From a bacterium (GTDB lineage: Bacteria > SZUA-79 > Acidulodesulfobacterales > Acidulodesulfobacteraceae), in assembly GCA_021806885.1 (NCBI GenBank), contig JAKAPT010000006.1:1-41389 (forward strand): a DNA stretch of 41,389 bases, read 5' to 3'. The position numbers and the translations under genes were made by a program. The notes beneath the pieces were generated by a model. It did not search any database and was not told the DNA's origin. It saw only the letters and a program-made list of their open reading frames with translations. Shown piece after piece: positions 24,579 to 33,978 of the stretch; position 1 is the stretch's first letter, and the number at the start of each line of letters is the position of its first letter.

Positions 24579-24986
24579 ATGTCTGATAATAAATGGGTTT
24601 TAATAGACGCTAACGGCGTTAGCCTCGGAAGGGTCGCAAGTCTTGCCGCTCATAAGCTTATGGGGAAGGACAAGCCTGACTGGACGCCTTACGGGGACAA
24701 CGGGGATTTTGTCATAATCGTAAACAGCCAGAAGGCAAGGCTTACCGGCAGGAAGGGATTAAATAAATTATATCATTTTCACAGCGGCTATCCGGGCGGG
24801 CTTACGACATACAGCTATAAAGAAATGATTAAAAAAGACCCGGCATACCCGCTTCTTACGGCCGTAAAAGGAATGCTTCCCAAAAACAGGCTGTCAAGCA
24901 AACTCCTTACCAAAATAAAAATATACCCGGACGAAAAACACCCTCACGACGCTCAAAAGCCGGTCAAGATTGAAGTAAAGGGATAA
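24579..24986 (+). CDS. rplM: 50S ribosomal protein L13
   Basis: This is a large-subunit ribosomal protein that binds 23S rRNA early in assembly. The sequence follows L13 throughout: KWVLIDANGVSLGRVAS at the start, YGDNGDFVIIVN, YHFHSGYPGGL and the late MLPKNRL. At 135 residues it is slightly shorter than the typical 142, losing a few N-terminal residues. GGAGG precedes the start. It is paired with rpsI 33 bases downstream, the standard bacterial order. Confidence 0.98.
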   Translation: MSDNKWVLIDANGVSLGRVASLAAHKLMGKDKPDWTPYGDNGDFVIIVNSQKARLTGRKGLNKLYHFHSGYPGGLTTYSYKEMIKKDPAYPLLTAVKGMLPKNRLSSKLLTKIKIYPDEKHPHDAQKPVKIEVKG

Positions 24987-25019
24987 CGGCGGGCCATAAA
25001 TAAAAATAAAGGATTAATC

Positions 25020-25415
25020 ATGGTAAAAAAAACAACCACTCATTCGACAGGCAAAAGGAAATCGGGTACCGCAAGGGTATTTTTCAAAGAAGGAACTGGC
25101 AAGATTACCGTCAACGGGATGGAATTCGAAAAATATTTTCCGCTCGAAAGCCACAGGGTTACCGCTACAAAACCACTTGCTTTTTATCCGATCGAAAATA
25201 AACACAACCTCTATGTAAATGTTTCCGGCGGCGGTCTTAGCGGCCAGGCCGGGGCAATAAAACTCGCTCTTGCCAGGGCTATTCTGTTAATTAACCCTGA
25301 ACTTAAGGAAACCCTTGCGAAGGCGTCGCTTCTTACAAGGGACTCAAGGGTTAAAGAAAGAAAGAAATACGGGCAGAAGGCCGCAAGGGCAAGATTCCAG
25401 TTTTCCAAACGATAA
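25020..25415 (+). CDS. rpsI: 30S ribosomal protein S9
   Basis: This is a small-subunit ribosomal protein whose C-terminal tail reaches the P-site tRNA. Typical S9 features are TGKRKSGTARVF, GTGKITVNG, YVNVSGGGLSGQAGAIKLALARAI and the basic ending RKKYGQKAARARFQFSKR, whose KR terminus is universally conserved. At 131 residues it has the normal length. It ends 22 bases before argC, so the three genes are probably one transcript. Confidence 0.98.
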   Translation: MVKKTTTHSTGKRKSGTARVFFKEGTGKITVNGMEFEKYFPLESHRVTATKPLAFYPIENKHNLYVNVSGGGLSGQAGAIKLALARAILLINPELKETLAKASLLTRDSRVKERKKYGQKAARARFQFSKR

Positions 25416-25437
25416 TCCGTTTAAGCGTACCGAAATT

Positions 25438-26511
25438 ATGGTAAAGGTTTCCGTTGTAGGCGCTTCCGGTTACAGTGGAATTTATTTACTTTACGCTCTA
25501 TCACTAAGAAGCGACCTCTCCATATCGTTTATAACGTCCCGGAGTTCCGAAGGCCTTAGGCTGAAGGACGTATTCCCATCTTTTACAAAAACCTCCAGTC
25601 ACTTATCAGGTTTGAACTTCACCAGGTATGACGAGAAAGAAATAGCAAAAAACTCGGATGCGGTATTTTTTTGCCTTCCACACGGGGAAAGCTCCTCTCT
25701 CGTTAAAGGACTCTTAAAACATAATAAAAACATTAAGATAATCGACATCGGGGCGGATTTCCGGTTTAAAAACATTAAGATTTACGAGGAATTTTACGGC
25801 AAGCACTCCTCGCCCGACTTAAACGACAGCTTTGTTTACGGGCTTGCGGACGTTTTTCCTGAGAAAATAAAAAACGCCCAATTTATCTCAAATCCCGGCT
25901 GTTATCCCACGGGGGCGCTAATCCCCCTTCTTCCGCTTTTTCATAAAAACGCGGTGGACGAGTACAGCCCGGTCATTATAGATTCCCTTTCAGGAATTTC
26001 CGGGGCAGGCCGGGGATTAAAGACTGAAAACCTGTATTGCGAGATGGAAGGCTCCGCTAAGGCTTATAATATCTGGTCTCACAGGCACCTGCCCGAAATA
26101 AGGGAGAAGATAGAGTTCTTCTTTTCTGACGGCATAGGCCCCAGGGTTCTGTTCACCCCGCACGTGATTCCCTCCGTAAGGGGGATTCTTACCACTGTTT
26201 ACTTGAAGCTCGCGAATGGCATATCGGAAGAAACCGTAAGCGGAATATATGAAAGCTTTTACGGCAAAAGTCCTTTTGTGTCGGTTCTTGATGACCCCTC
26301 CAAAGTGGACGTTAAAAATACGGCCTTTTCAAATAACTGTCATATCGCGTTCGAGAAGGGAAAATCCGATGAGGAAGAAAGATTTTTAAAGATAGTGTCC
26401 GCGATAGACAACCTCGGAAAGGGCGCTTCCCTGCAGGCATTGCAGAATTTTAATCTTATGTTCGGGCTCGCGCAGGACTCGGGCATACCCCCTTTTTCTC
26501 CTTATCCGTAA
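25438..26511 (+). CDS. argC: N-acetyl-gamma-glutamyl-phosphate reductase
   Basis: This is the third step of arginine synthesis, the NADPH-dependent reduction of N-acetylglutamyl phosphate. The protein has the nucleotide-binding GASGYSG (8-14), the catalytic Cys155 in SNPGCYPTGA, and SHRHLPEI with the likely catalytic His (215 or 217). The track extends the frame back to 25315 inside rpsI, but ATG 25438 begins precisely at the conserved MVKVSVVGASGYSG, giving 357 residues, the usual size for the family. It stands after rplM-rpsI without other arg genes and is convergent with the next gene only 11 bases away. Confidence 0.95.
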   Translation: MVKVSVVGASGYSGIYLLYALSLRSDLSISFITSRSSEGLRLKDVFPSFTKTSSHLSGLNFTRYDEKEIAKNSDAVFFCLPHGESSSLVKGLLKHNKNIKIIDIGADFRFKNIKIYEEFYGKHSSPDLNDSFVYGLADVFPEKIKNAQFISNPGCYPTGALIPLLPLFHKNAVDEYSPVIIDSLSGISGAGRGLKTENLYCEMEGSAKAYNIWSHRHLPEIREKIEFFFSDGIGPRVLFTPHVIPSVRGILTTVYLKLANGISEETVSGIYESFYGKSPFVSVLDDPSKVDVKNTAFSNNCHIAFEKGKSDEEERFLKIVSAIDNLGKGASLQALQNFNLMFGLAQDSGIPPFSPYP

Positions 26512-26522
26512 GCTTCCCGTCC

Positions 26523-28160
26523 TTACCTGAAGGCGGCATAATACCATTTTCTTATGTTATAACCTATTCCCGCGGGCGCCGGCACCACGCCTTTTATCCC
26601 GCTTTTTACGACCGGCATGGAATAAGGGATGTATAAGAAGGTATATGGTTCCTGTTCGGCAAGTATCTTTTGAATCTTGAAGTAATAAATTCTTTGTTTT
26701 TTCAGTTCAAAAGTTGAGCGTGCCTCCTTGAAGAGCCTGTCTATTTCATTGTTTCTGAACGAGGTGAAATTAAGCCCTTTAGGCACTATATCCCTGCTTG
26801 AAAATATTGCGGCGTTGTCGTATGGTTCCGGGGTTATCGTGAACCCGAGCAGTACAGCGTCGAACCTTTTTTTCATTATGAATTCAGATATAAGGGACGT
26901 CCATTCCATAACCCTTATATTCACCTTTATGCCGATTTTTTTCAGGTTCTGTTGAATTATCTCAGATGCCTCCAGCCGCTCCGCGTTTCCCTGGGGTGTC
27001 AGGATTGTAAATTCGAACCGCACGCCGTTTTTCGTAAGGTGGCCGCCCGCCCCGATGTGCCAGCCCTTACCGTTCAGGAGCACGAGCGCCTTCTTTGGGT
27101 TATAATCGAATTTCCTGACATTTTTATCGTAAAAATATGTTCCCGGCATAAATGGGCCGTAGCAGGGTATCCCAAGCCCCAGGAGGGCCCCTTTTATTAT
27201 TTCTTTTTTATTTATTGCATAGCTTAAGGCCTGCCTTACCCTTACGCTTTTAAAAAGCGGGTTCAACAGGTTATATCCCAGGAACGTAAAGCCAAGAGAC
27301 GGGTGTATGTATTTCCGGAAATTCCTGTTAAAAATTTTATCCGTCGTTTCATACCTGTACTGGAGGGGGGTTAAGCCCATGTAACCTATTCCGTTTGATT
27401 TAAGCATTAGAAACATCGAGGACGAGTCCGGAACGATTTTGTAAATCAGCCATTTTATGTGGGGCGGACCCATGAAATACGACCTGTTTGCCTTTAATAT
27501 TATTTCATAGCCGTGAACCCATTTATAAAACGTATATGGTCCGGTGCCGATCGGATGGCTCCTGATTTTTGTCGTGATAAGATTTTTTCCCTTAAGCAGA
27601 AACTCCGGAAGGATGCTTAATCCCCAGGAGGAGAGTGCGGGCGCGTAGGTTTTTTTATAAGTTACCTGGAAAATATATTTTCCGATGGTTTTTGCCTTTA
27701 GCACCTTAAGATAAGGCGACGCGTAGGCCGTCGGGGTTTTGGGGTTCACCATAAGCCTGTATGTAAACAGAACATCCTTGGCCGTAAATTTATGACGCCC
27801 GTTTTGCCAGTAGACATTATGCCTTAAATAGAACGTTATTGTTCTCCCGTCCTTGCTTATTTTCCAGGATCTGGCGAGGTCAGGAACTATTTTAAGGTTT
27901 CTGTTATAACGCACAAGCCCGTCATATATCTGGGAGGTTACCTCAGCGGTGGGTTCGTCCTCGGCCAGATTTCCTATAAGGTTGGTCGCGTCGGCGCCAA
28001 GCCCGATAAAAAGCGAATTTTTTCTGATACCGGAGGGATTGCCCCGGTTTTTCCCCGGCCTGCTGATTCCTTTAAGGCTGAAAATAAGCGCTATTACGCC
28101 AAAGAAAACGACCGCAAAGATCGGGAGGAAAAGGTATTTATTTTTTTTAGGCAAAAACAT
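26523..28160 (-). CDS. Peptide/nickel-type ABC solute-binding protein (SBP_bac_5)
   Basis: This is an extracytoplasmic binding protein of the OppA/DppA/NikA family, 545 residues. After one N-terminal membrane segment (YLFLPIFAVVFFGVIALIF) come family patterns such as ARSWKISKDGRTITFYLRHNVYWQNG, KDVLFTYRLM, IGTGPYTFYKW, VRQALSYAINKKEII and the C-terminal FDAVLLGFTI. There is no lipobox, so it is probably held by an uncleaved anchor or released by signal peptidase. No permease or ATPase genes are adjacent, so its transporter must be elsewhere. The ligand is probably an oligopeptide but could be a metal chelate. A strong promoter lies right before the start. Confidence 0.88.
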   Translation of the reverse strand: MFLPKKNKYLFLPIFAVVFFGVIALIFSLKGISRPGKNRGNPSGIRKNSLFIGLGADATNLIGNLAEDEPTAEVTSQIYDGLVRYNRNLKIVPDLARSWKISKDGRTITFYLRHNVYWQNGRHKFTAKDVLFTYRLMVNPKTPTAYASPYLKVLKAKTIGKYIFQVTYKKTYAPALSSWGLSILPEFLLKGKNLITTKIRSHPIGTGPYTFYKWVHGYEIILKANRSYFMGPPHIKWLIYKIVPDSSSMFLMLKSNGIGYMGLTPLQYRYETTDKIFNRNFRKYIHPSLGFTFLGYNLLNPLFKSVRVRQALSYAINKKEIIKGALLGLGIPCYGPFMPGTYFYDKNVRKFDYNPKKALVLLNGKGWHIGAGGHLTKNGVRFEFTILTPQGNAERLEASEIIQQNLKKIGIKVNIRVMEWTSLISEFIMKKRFDAVLLGFTITPEPYDNAAIFSSRDIVPKGLNFTSFRNNEIDRLFKEARSTFELKKQRIYYFKIQKILAEQEPYTFLYIPYSMPVVKSGIKGVVPAPAGIGYNIRKWYYAAFR

Positions 28161-28169
28161 TAAGGTTAT

Positions 28170-28197
28170 ATTATCTCAGAGCGGCAGGATTTTTCAA
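28170..28197 (-). promoter_or_regulatory. Promoter of the solute-binding protein gene (near-leaderless)
   Basis: Minus strand TTGAAA (28192-28197), 16-base spacer, GATAAT (28170-28175), then 9 bases to ATG 28160. Transcription should start about 3 bases before the start codon; no ribosome site is present. Confidence 0.6.
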
Positions 28198-28217
28198 CGC
28201 AAAAATGTTAATTGGGG

Positions 28218-29534
28218 CTATTTATATTCTACAAGCACTTCCACCCCGGATTTGATTGAGAAGTATTCCTTTATTGCCCCCCTTAAGCGTTTAATGTCCG
28301 GTGTGCCGATTATTTTTCTTTTATTGTTTAAAAAGAAAATAAAGGTAGGTATGTTTTCCCCCTCTTTTTGAACTCCGTATGTTATAAATTTAAAAAGCCT
28401 GCCCCATTTTTCGTCGTTTTTATAATCCGCGATGAATTTGTTTATTTCCTTTGTCTTTACCTTGATAAATTTTGAATTGTATAATTCTACGGATTTATCG
28501 AGTAGCTTATAGAGATTCTTATTTGTTTTAGACGATATGAATATCCTCGGATAATCGCCGAACTCCTTAAGCCCCCATTTTATTTCCTTTTCAAGCCTTT
28601 TAGCCTCGGCGGCCTCCGGCCTTTTGTCCCACTTTGTAAAGGCGATAATAAAGGGCTTTTTTTCTATCATGACCATCTTTATAAGGGATAAATCTTCGTG
28701 GGTTATTCCCTGGGATATATCTATGAAAATTATAATCACGTCCCCCTTTTTTATCTGGTTAAGGCTCTGGCGCTGAAATCCTTCGGAACTTTCGTCAAGC
28801 CTTGATTTTTTCCTTATTCCTGCCGTATCGGTAAGAGTTATACCGTACCCCCTGTATTTTATGTATGTGTCGATCGAGTCCCTGGTTGTTCCGGGCTTGT
28901 CGCTCACAAAAATAAGGTCTTCCTTGAGGATTGTGTTTACGTAAGTGGATTTTCCGCTGTTGGATTTTCCTACTATGGAAATATTAATGTTTTTTTCTTC
29001 TTTAAAGTCCGCGCGGGAAGGAGAGGGAAAGAACTCGTTTGAAACAATATCTAAAAGCTCATTAATTCCGGTCCCGTTTTCGGCGCTCACGGCAATTTGC
29101 TTTTTAATGCCCAGGCGCGAGAAAACAGCGTACGCGTCATTTTCATTTTTTAATGAATCAACCTTGTTTATTATGAGCATTACGGAGGGATTTATTTTTA
29201 AAAACTTAAGGTATATTTCCCGGTCTTCTGGAATAAGGCCCGCTTTATAATCGACTACCAGAAGTATTAGCCTTGCTTTTTTGGCGTAAGCAAACACCTT
29301 CTCCCTTATCTTTTTTTCAAGTCCGCCATTTGGGGAAATATTAAATCCTCCGCTGTCGGAAACAAGGAACCATTTGCTGTTATGATTTATTTTTTTTATG
29401 TTCAAATCAAGGGTGGTGCCCGCATTTCTCGAAGAAACGGCATGGCTTCCGCCAAGTATTTTGTTGAAAATAGTGGATTTTCCGACATTCGGCCTGCCGA
29501 CCAGAAGAACAAGGGAGTCTTTTTCTTTTATCAT
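28218..29534 (-). CDS. der: Ribosome assembly GTPase Der (EngA)
   Basis: This is an essential GTPase with two tandem G domains and a KH-like C-terminal domain, acting in maturation of the 50S subunit. Domain 1 has GRPNVGKS (13-20) and NKVD. Its G3 motif reads SDSGG rather than the usual DTGG. Domain 2 has GKSNSGKST, DTAG and TKWD. The last 120 residues (KFIADYKNDEKWGRLFKFITYG...) form the KH-like part. The 438-residue length is typical. The start overlaps the rnc stop by 4 bases (ATGA) without a clear ribosome site, so it is translationally coupled. Confidence 0.95.
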   Translation of the reverse strand: MIKEKDSLVLLVGRPNVGKSTIFNKILGGSHAVSSRNAGTTLDLNIKKINHNSKWFLVSDSGGFNISPNGGLEKKIREKVFAYAKKARLILLVVDYKAGLIPEDREIYLKFLKINPSVMLIINKVDSLKNENDAYAVFSRLGIKKQIAVSAENGTGINELLDIVSNEFFPSPSRADFKEEKNINISIVGKSNSGKSTYVNTILKEDLIFVSDKPGTTRDSIDTYIKYRGYGITLTDTAGIRKKSRLDESSEGFQRQSLNQIKKGDVIIIFIDISQGITHEDLSLIKMVMIEKKPFIIAFTKWDKRPEAAEAKRLEKEIKWGLKEFGDYPRIFISSKTNKNLYKLLDKSVELYNSKFIKVKTKEINKFIADYKNDEKWGRLFKFITYGVQKEGENIPTFIFFLNNKRKIIGTPDIKRLRGAIKEYFSIKSGVEVLVEYK

Positions 29535-30202
29535 GGTTTTAATTCTTCGAGCGCGTTTTTTGCCGCGAGCTGTTCGGCTATCTTTTTCGAAGGCCCGTCG
29601 CCGTAACCAAGAATTTTATTTTCGACCTTCACGCAGACGGTAAAGGTGGAACGGTGGTCAGGGCCTTCTTTTTTAACGGTCTGGTATTTCGGAACTATGT
29701 TATATTCCTTCTGAATTAACTCCTGGAGTTTAGATTTGAAATCGTTTTGCATGAATTTTCCGGCCCCAAGGGATGATACGAGTCCCGAAATATTCAAATG
29801 GATAAGAAGTATTTCCCGTGTTTTTTCATATGATGAATCCAAAAAAATCGCGCCAATAAGGGCTTCGTAAACATTTCCTATTATCCTCTTATTTTTTCCA
29901 TCAATCCCCTCGGTCAGGATGAATTCCGTTATGTCTAAGGTGAGGGCGATCTTATAAAGGCTTCCAAGATTAACCATGTTGGCCCTTGCCTTTGAAAGTT
30001 CCCCCTCGGTGGATTTTTCAAAAAGAAGATAGAGGTATTCGGAAACAATCGCTCCCGCTATGGCATCCCCAAGGAATTCGAGCCGTTCATAATTATGTTC
30101 AGGATCGCGGGACTTATGGGTAAACACGAGTTTTACAAAATTCTTGTCGTTGAAGGAATATCCTATTCGTTCTTCTATTTTTTTTATATCGGCATCATTC
30201 AT
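29531..30202 (-). CDS. rnc: Ribonuclease III
   Basis: This is a double-strand-specific endoribonuclease for rRNA and mRNA processing. The catalytic signature ERLEFLGDA (39-47) and the second metal-binding Glu113 in YEALIGAIFLD are intact. A double-stranded RNA-binding domain fills about 153-222 (FKSKLQELIQKEYNIVPKYQ ... KKIAEQLAAKNALEEL). Length 223, normal. It lies 14 bases after mtaB and overlaps der by 4. Confidence 0.97.
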   Translation of the reverse strand: MNDADIKKIEERIGYSFNDKNFVKLVFTHKSRDPEHNYERLEFLGDAIAGAIVSEYLYLLFEKSTEGELSKARANMVNLGSLYKIALTLDITEFILTEGIDGKNKRIIGNVYEALIGAIFLDSSYEKTREILLIHLNISGLVSSLGAGKFMQNDFKSKLQELIQKEYNIVPKYQTVKKEGPDHRSTFTVCVKVENKILGYGDGPSKKIAEQLAAKNALEELKP

Positions 30203-30216
30203 AATGAACCTGTTAA

Positions 30217-31632
30217 TTATATATAGGCGGTAAATTTGACCACGTTCTTCTCTCCGGCGGATATTACGGCGCCCATGAAGGCTTTTCCCGGAGGTATTAA
30301 AGGGCCGTCCCCGCCAATTTCGGCCCTTATATAATTGGAACTTAAGGCCGTCATGGAAGGAAGGCTTAAAAATTCCAGAGGTTTGTTGAGGAATTTTTCG
30401 GTAAACCCCTTCCTTTTTTTTGAAGAGATTTCCCTTATTTTTGCCGTCCTTTCCCTTATGACTTTTTCGTTTGTTTTCGGGAAGATAAGGCTCGAGGGAG
30501 TTCCTTTCCTGTCAGAATACGAAAACGCGTGAATGTATTGCAGTGGCAAACCGGATAAATTTTTAACGGTTTCTTCAAAATCTTCCCTGGTTTCCGTCGG
30601 GAACCCGCTTATTATGTCGGTTCCTATCCCGGCATCCTTGACCTTTGAGTGGAGCTTTTCTATAATCCTTGAATAATCCGCAAAAAGATACCGCCTGTTC
30701 ATAAGTTTTAATATCCTGTCAGACCCGCTCTGAAGGGGTATATGAAAGTGGTTTTGAATATTGCCGGCGCCTGAAAGTATATCTATCAGTTCATCATCAA
30801 AATGGACAGGATCGATTGAGCTTATCCTTATTTTTAAGGGAATGTCCAGCCGAGCCGCCATTTTTAACAATTTTTTAAACCACCTGTTCTTTTCGGGGAG
30901 GTAATTTCCGTTTTCTTGAAAATCCTGTCCGTAAGAGCCGATGTTTACGCCAGTGAGTATGGCCTCCCTGAAACCCCTGTCATTGAATCCCTTTAATGCC
31001 GTTATGACCTCTTCGGGTTCCATTGACCATACCTTTGGCCTGGCAAAGGGGATTACGCAGAAAGAGCACTTTATATTGCAACCCTCCTGGATTTTTAAGT
31101 AGGGCCTTGTCCTTTTTTGGTTCAAAAAAAGGCTCATGGAGGGACTTGAGGCAATCTCCATAAACCTGGCCTTTTTTTCGTTGTCGATAAGCTTAATATT
31201 AGGAAGGTCTTCGAAGGCGCCGCTTTCCAGCTGGACAGAGCAGCCTGTCAGCACGAGAAGGCTTTCAGGATATTTCCTTCTTATCTTCCTTATAATCCTG
31301 TTGGTTTCTATGTTTGCCTTTTCGGTTACCGCGCAGGTGTTAAGGAAAAATACATTAACGTCTTTGTCCGCCCCTCTTGAAGTCAGATCCGGTTCCACGA
31401 AATTAAGGCTCAAGCCCGGATTGGACAACCTGAATATTTCCTGAAATTGAAACGTCTCAAACTGGTTTAGCTTGCAGCCTGAGGATAAAAACGCGACATT
31501 GGCCTCGCCGTCCTTCGCGAAACCCGAAATGGACAGGCCTGATTGCTCCGCCGCGTCGTTAATATTTTCCGCCGTTATTTTATTTGTTTCCATGCCATTT
31601 TTATTATCCATTGATAAGGAAGTTCCTTCCAC
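30217..31632 (-). CDS. mtaB: tRNA t6A37 methylthiotransferase MtaB
   Basis: This radical SAM enzyme adds a methylthio group to t6A at position 37 of tRNA. The N-terminal methylthiotransferase domain supplies three cluster cysteines (SSGCKLNQFET, FLNTCAVTEKA, LTGCSVQ). The radical SAM motif is CNIKCSFCVIPFARPK, followed by ILTGVNIGSYG and IRISSIDP, and the C-terminus is TRAM-like. The CKLNQ form of the first motif points to MtaB rather than MiaB. The ORF starts about 45 residues before the first conserved block; ATGs at 31611 or 31593 are alternatives. It sits directly after mnmA, another tRNA thiolation gene. Confidence 0.92.
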   Translation of the reverse strand: MEGTSLSMDNKNGMETNKITAENINDAAEQSGLSISGFAKDGEANVAFLSSGCKLNQFETFQFQEIFRLSNPGLSLNFVEPDLTSRGADKDVNVFFLNTCAVTEKANIETNRIIRKIRRKYPESLLVLTGCSVQLESGAFEDLPNIKLIDNEKKARFMEIASSPSMSLFLNQKRTRPYLKIQEGCNIKCSFCVIPFARPKVWSMEPEEVITALKGFNDRGFREAILTGVNIGSYGQDFQENGNYLPEKNRWFKKLLKMAARLDIPLKIRISSIDPVHFDDELIDILSGAGNIQNHFHIPLQSGSDRILKLMNRRYLFADYSRIIEKLHSKVKDAGIGTDIISGFPTETREDFEETVKNLSGLPLQYIHAFSYSDRKGTPSSLIFPKTNEKVIRERTAKIREISSKKRKGFTEKFLNKPLEFLSLPSMTALSSNYIRAEIGGDGPLIPPGKAFMGAVISAGEKNVVKFTAYI

Positions 31633-31662
31633 GAGAAAACTGCTGCTCCATGTTTGCGGTTG

Positions 31663-32772
31663 TTATCCTATTATCCCTCCGCCGATAACCTTCTGTCCCG
31701 AATAAAGGACTGCCGATTGACCCGGCGCGATAAATTTAACCGGGTATTTGAATAAAACCTTTACGGATGATTTATCCGTTCCGGAAAACGAGACCCTGCA
31801 GGGATGCGCCGAAGAGGAGTACCTGATTTTCACGGTTAAATCCATCGAACCTATTTTTTCAGAAAGACAGGGCGTTATAAAATTGAAATCCCCGATTTTC
31901 ATTTCATAATTATAGCAGTTTTCAGCAGGACCCACAAAAATCTCGTTTTTTTCAGGGGAAATCCCGGTAACGTAGAGGGGGGTTTTTGAGGAAATTCCAA
32001 GGCCCTTTCTCTGGCCTACGGTATAATTTTGTATTCCGGCGTGTTCACCTATTGTCTCTCCCATGGAATTTTTTATTGCCCCTTTCTTTAAGCGTATTTT
32101 TTCCGGGACTGCCTTTCCTATGAATAAGGAGTAATCTCCTCCGGGGACAAAACATATGTCCATGCTGTCTTTCTTGAGCGATATTTCATTGAATCCAGAG
32201 TCCCTTGCGATTCCTCTTACCGATTCCTTCGAAAGGTTTCCGACCGGGAATATTATTTTTTTTAGCCTTTCCTGGTCAAGATTGTACAAGACATAGGACT
32301 GGTCTTTCGACAAATCGCGGGATTTAAGAAGGTAGCATCTTCCATTTGTATCCCTTGAAACCCTAGCATAATGGCCGGTAGCCATCATATCCGCCCCGAG
32401 CTCCTCCGCCCTCTTTAGAAGTATGCCGAATTTCAGGTAATTATTGCATCTTATGCAGGGATTAGGGGTTTTTCCCGAGATGTATTCTTCGATAAAGGGG
32501 TTTATAACCAGGGACCTGAATTCATCTTTGAGGTTTATCGAGAAATGGGGTATTCCCAATTTAACGGCAATTTTTTTAGCGTCAAGTAAATCCTCAACGC
32601 TGCAGCAGCTTTTTTCTCCGGAGCAGTAGGAGTCTCCGGCAGGGATAAGGTGCATCGAGATTCCTATTACCGAAAATCCCCGTTTTTTTAAAAGAAGGGC
32701 GCTTACCGAGCTGTCAACGCCGCCCGACATTGCTAGCGCTACCGTTATATTTTTTTTAGTCTTAAGAAGCAC
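31663..32772 (-). CDS. mnmA: tRNA 2-thiouridylase MnmA
   Basis: This enzyme makes 2-thiouridine at wobble position 34 using sulfur relayed from a cysteine desulfurase. The P-loop SGGVDSS lies at 16-22, the catalytic Cys106 in NPCIRCN and the persulfide-carrying Cys207 in DICFVPGGDYSLFI; GHYAR and the central YNLDQ region are also typical. An extra Cys cluster, SYCSGEKSCCS (49-58), occurs in the segment after the P-loop, as in some anaerobes. The gene is 7 bases after iscS, the probable sulfur donor. Confidence 0.96.
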   Translation of the reverse strand: MLLKTKKNITVALAMSGGVDSSVSALLLKKRGFSVIGISMHLIPAGDSYCSGEKSCCSVEDLLDAKKIAVKLGIPHFSINLKDEFRSLVINPFIEEYISGKTPNPCIRCNNYLKFGILLKRAEELGADMMATGHYARVSRDTNGRCYLLKSRDLSKDQSYVLYNLDQERLKKIIFPVGNLSKESVRGIARDSGFNEISLKKDSMDICFVPGGDYSLFIGKAVPEKIRLKKGAIKNSMGETIGEHAGIQNYTVGQRKGLGISSKTPLYVTGISPEKNEIFVGPAENCYNYEMKIGDFNFITPCLSEKIGSMDLTVKIRYSSSAHPCRVSFSGTDKSSVKVLFKYPVKFIAPGQSAVLYSGQKVIGGGIIG

Positions 32773-32779
32773 TGTCCCT

Positions 32780-33946
32780 CTATCTTGTATTGGCCCTTAA
32801 TTTCTCGACGCTTTTCTTAATTTCCGAAACCGAGTATTTTATATCGTTCATTGTCGTGAACCTTCCAAGGCTGAACCTTATGGAGGATTCTATCCTGTTT
32901 CTGTCGTAACCGTGCGCGGACAAGACGCGTGAAAGCGATATGGTTCCCGCGTTGCACGCCGAGCCCGCCGACGCGGCTATTCCCGCAAGGTCGAGGTTGA
33001 ATAAAAGGGTCTCGGCCTTCACGCCGCCTATGGAAAGGTTCACCGTGTTTTTTAATCTTTCTTCGCTGTTTCCGTTGAATTTTATATCCTTTATTCCGGA
33101 AAGGCCGCCAATAAACGCGTTTCCGAGTTCCTCTATCCTTTCCATTTCTTCTTTCATTACGTTTTTAAAAATCTCGAGCGCCTTTGCCATGGAGGCAATA
33201 CCGGCAATGTTTTCCGTGCCCGCCCTTAATCCCCTTTCCTGGTGCCCCCCGTTTATAATGGGGTCTATTTTTATTCCCTTTTTAATATAAAGGCCGCCGC
33301 AACCCTTCAGGGCGTAAAACTTGTGCCCCGAGAAACCGCATAAATCCAGCGGAACTTCGCGCAGGCTGAAAGGGCTTTTGCCGATTAGCTGGACAAGGTC
33401 GCTGTGAAATATGATATCTTCCTTCCTCGCTTTGACGGCGTTCAATATTTGTTTCAGGGGAAAAATCGTACCCGTTTCATTATTTGCCCCCATCACGGAG
33501 ACAAGAATCGTATTGTCCTTGATGGCCGAGACGAGTCCCCCGATGTCAAGTTTTCCGGACCCGTCCACCCCGATATACGAGGTTTCCGCCCCCTCGTATT
33601 CAAGAAATTTAAATGTATTCAAGACGGCGGGATGCTCGACGGTAGAAGTAATTATATGCGGCTTTTTATTATTCTTAAGCCTTGCGTTAGCGTGGACGGC
33701 CCCCACGATTGCGAGGTTAATCGATTCGGAACCGCCGGAGGTAAAAATCAATTCATCTCCTGGCCCCGCTCGCAGGAATGATTTTATGAAATCCCTGGAG
33801 TCTTCTATGAGCACCCTTGAGCGCCTTCCTTCTTCGTACACGCTTGAAGGGTTTCCCGGAAAATCCCTCAGGATTTTTATTGCTTCTTCCAGAACGGCGG
33901 GATCCACGGGAGTGGTAGCGTTATAGTCTAAATAAATCCTTTTCAT
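32780..33946 (-). CDS. iscS: Cysteine desulfurase (IscS/NifS family)
   Basis: This is a PLP enzyme that removes sulfur from cysteine as a persulfide for Fe-S clusters and thio-tRNA. His105 (VEHPAV) stacks on PLP, Lys209 in SGHKF forms the Schiff base, and the active-site Cys331 lies in SAGSACNAGT. The short loop after that Cys and the 388-residue length fit the NifS/IscS group I enzymes. The usual DAVQ is DLVQ here. It is flanked by mnmA and an Rrf2 regulator. No iscU or other scaffold is in the window, so tRNA thiolation may be its main output here (inference). Confidence 0.95.
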   Translation of the reverse strand: MKRIYLDYNATTPVDPAVLEEAIKILRDFPGNPSSVYEEGRRSRVLIEDSRDFIKSFLRAGPGDELIFTSGGSESINLAIVGAVHANARLKNNKKPHIITSTVEHPAVLNTFKFLEYEGAETSYIGVDGSGKLDIGGLVSAIKDNTILVSVMGANNETGTIFPLKQILNAVKARKEDIIFHSDLVQLIGKSPFSLREVPLDLCGFSGHKFYALKGCGGLYIKKGIKIDPIINGGHQERGLRAGTENIAGIASMAKALEIFKNVMKEEMERIEELGNAFIGGLSGIKDIKFNGNSEERLKNTVNLSIGGVKAETLLFNLDLAGIAASAGSACNAGTISLSRVLSAHGYDRNRIESSIRFSLGRFTTMNDIKYSVSEIKKSVEKLRANTR

Positions 33947-33978
33947 CTTGAGATTTTATCGCCTTGTCTACAATGAAA

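Noticed and set aside
25315-25437. Upstream extension of argC inside rpsI
   Set aside because: The extra residues are a shadow of the rpsI C-terminus; the conserved ArgC start is at 25438.
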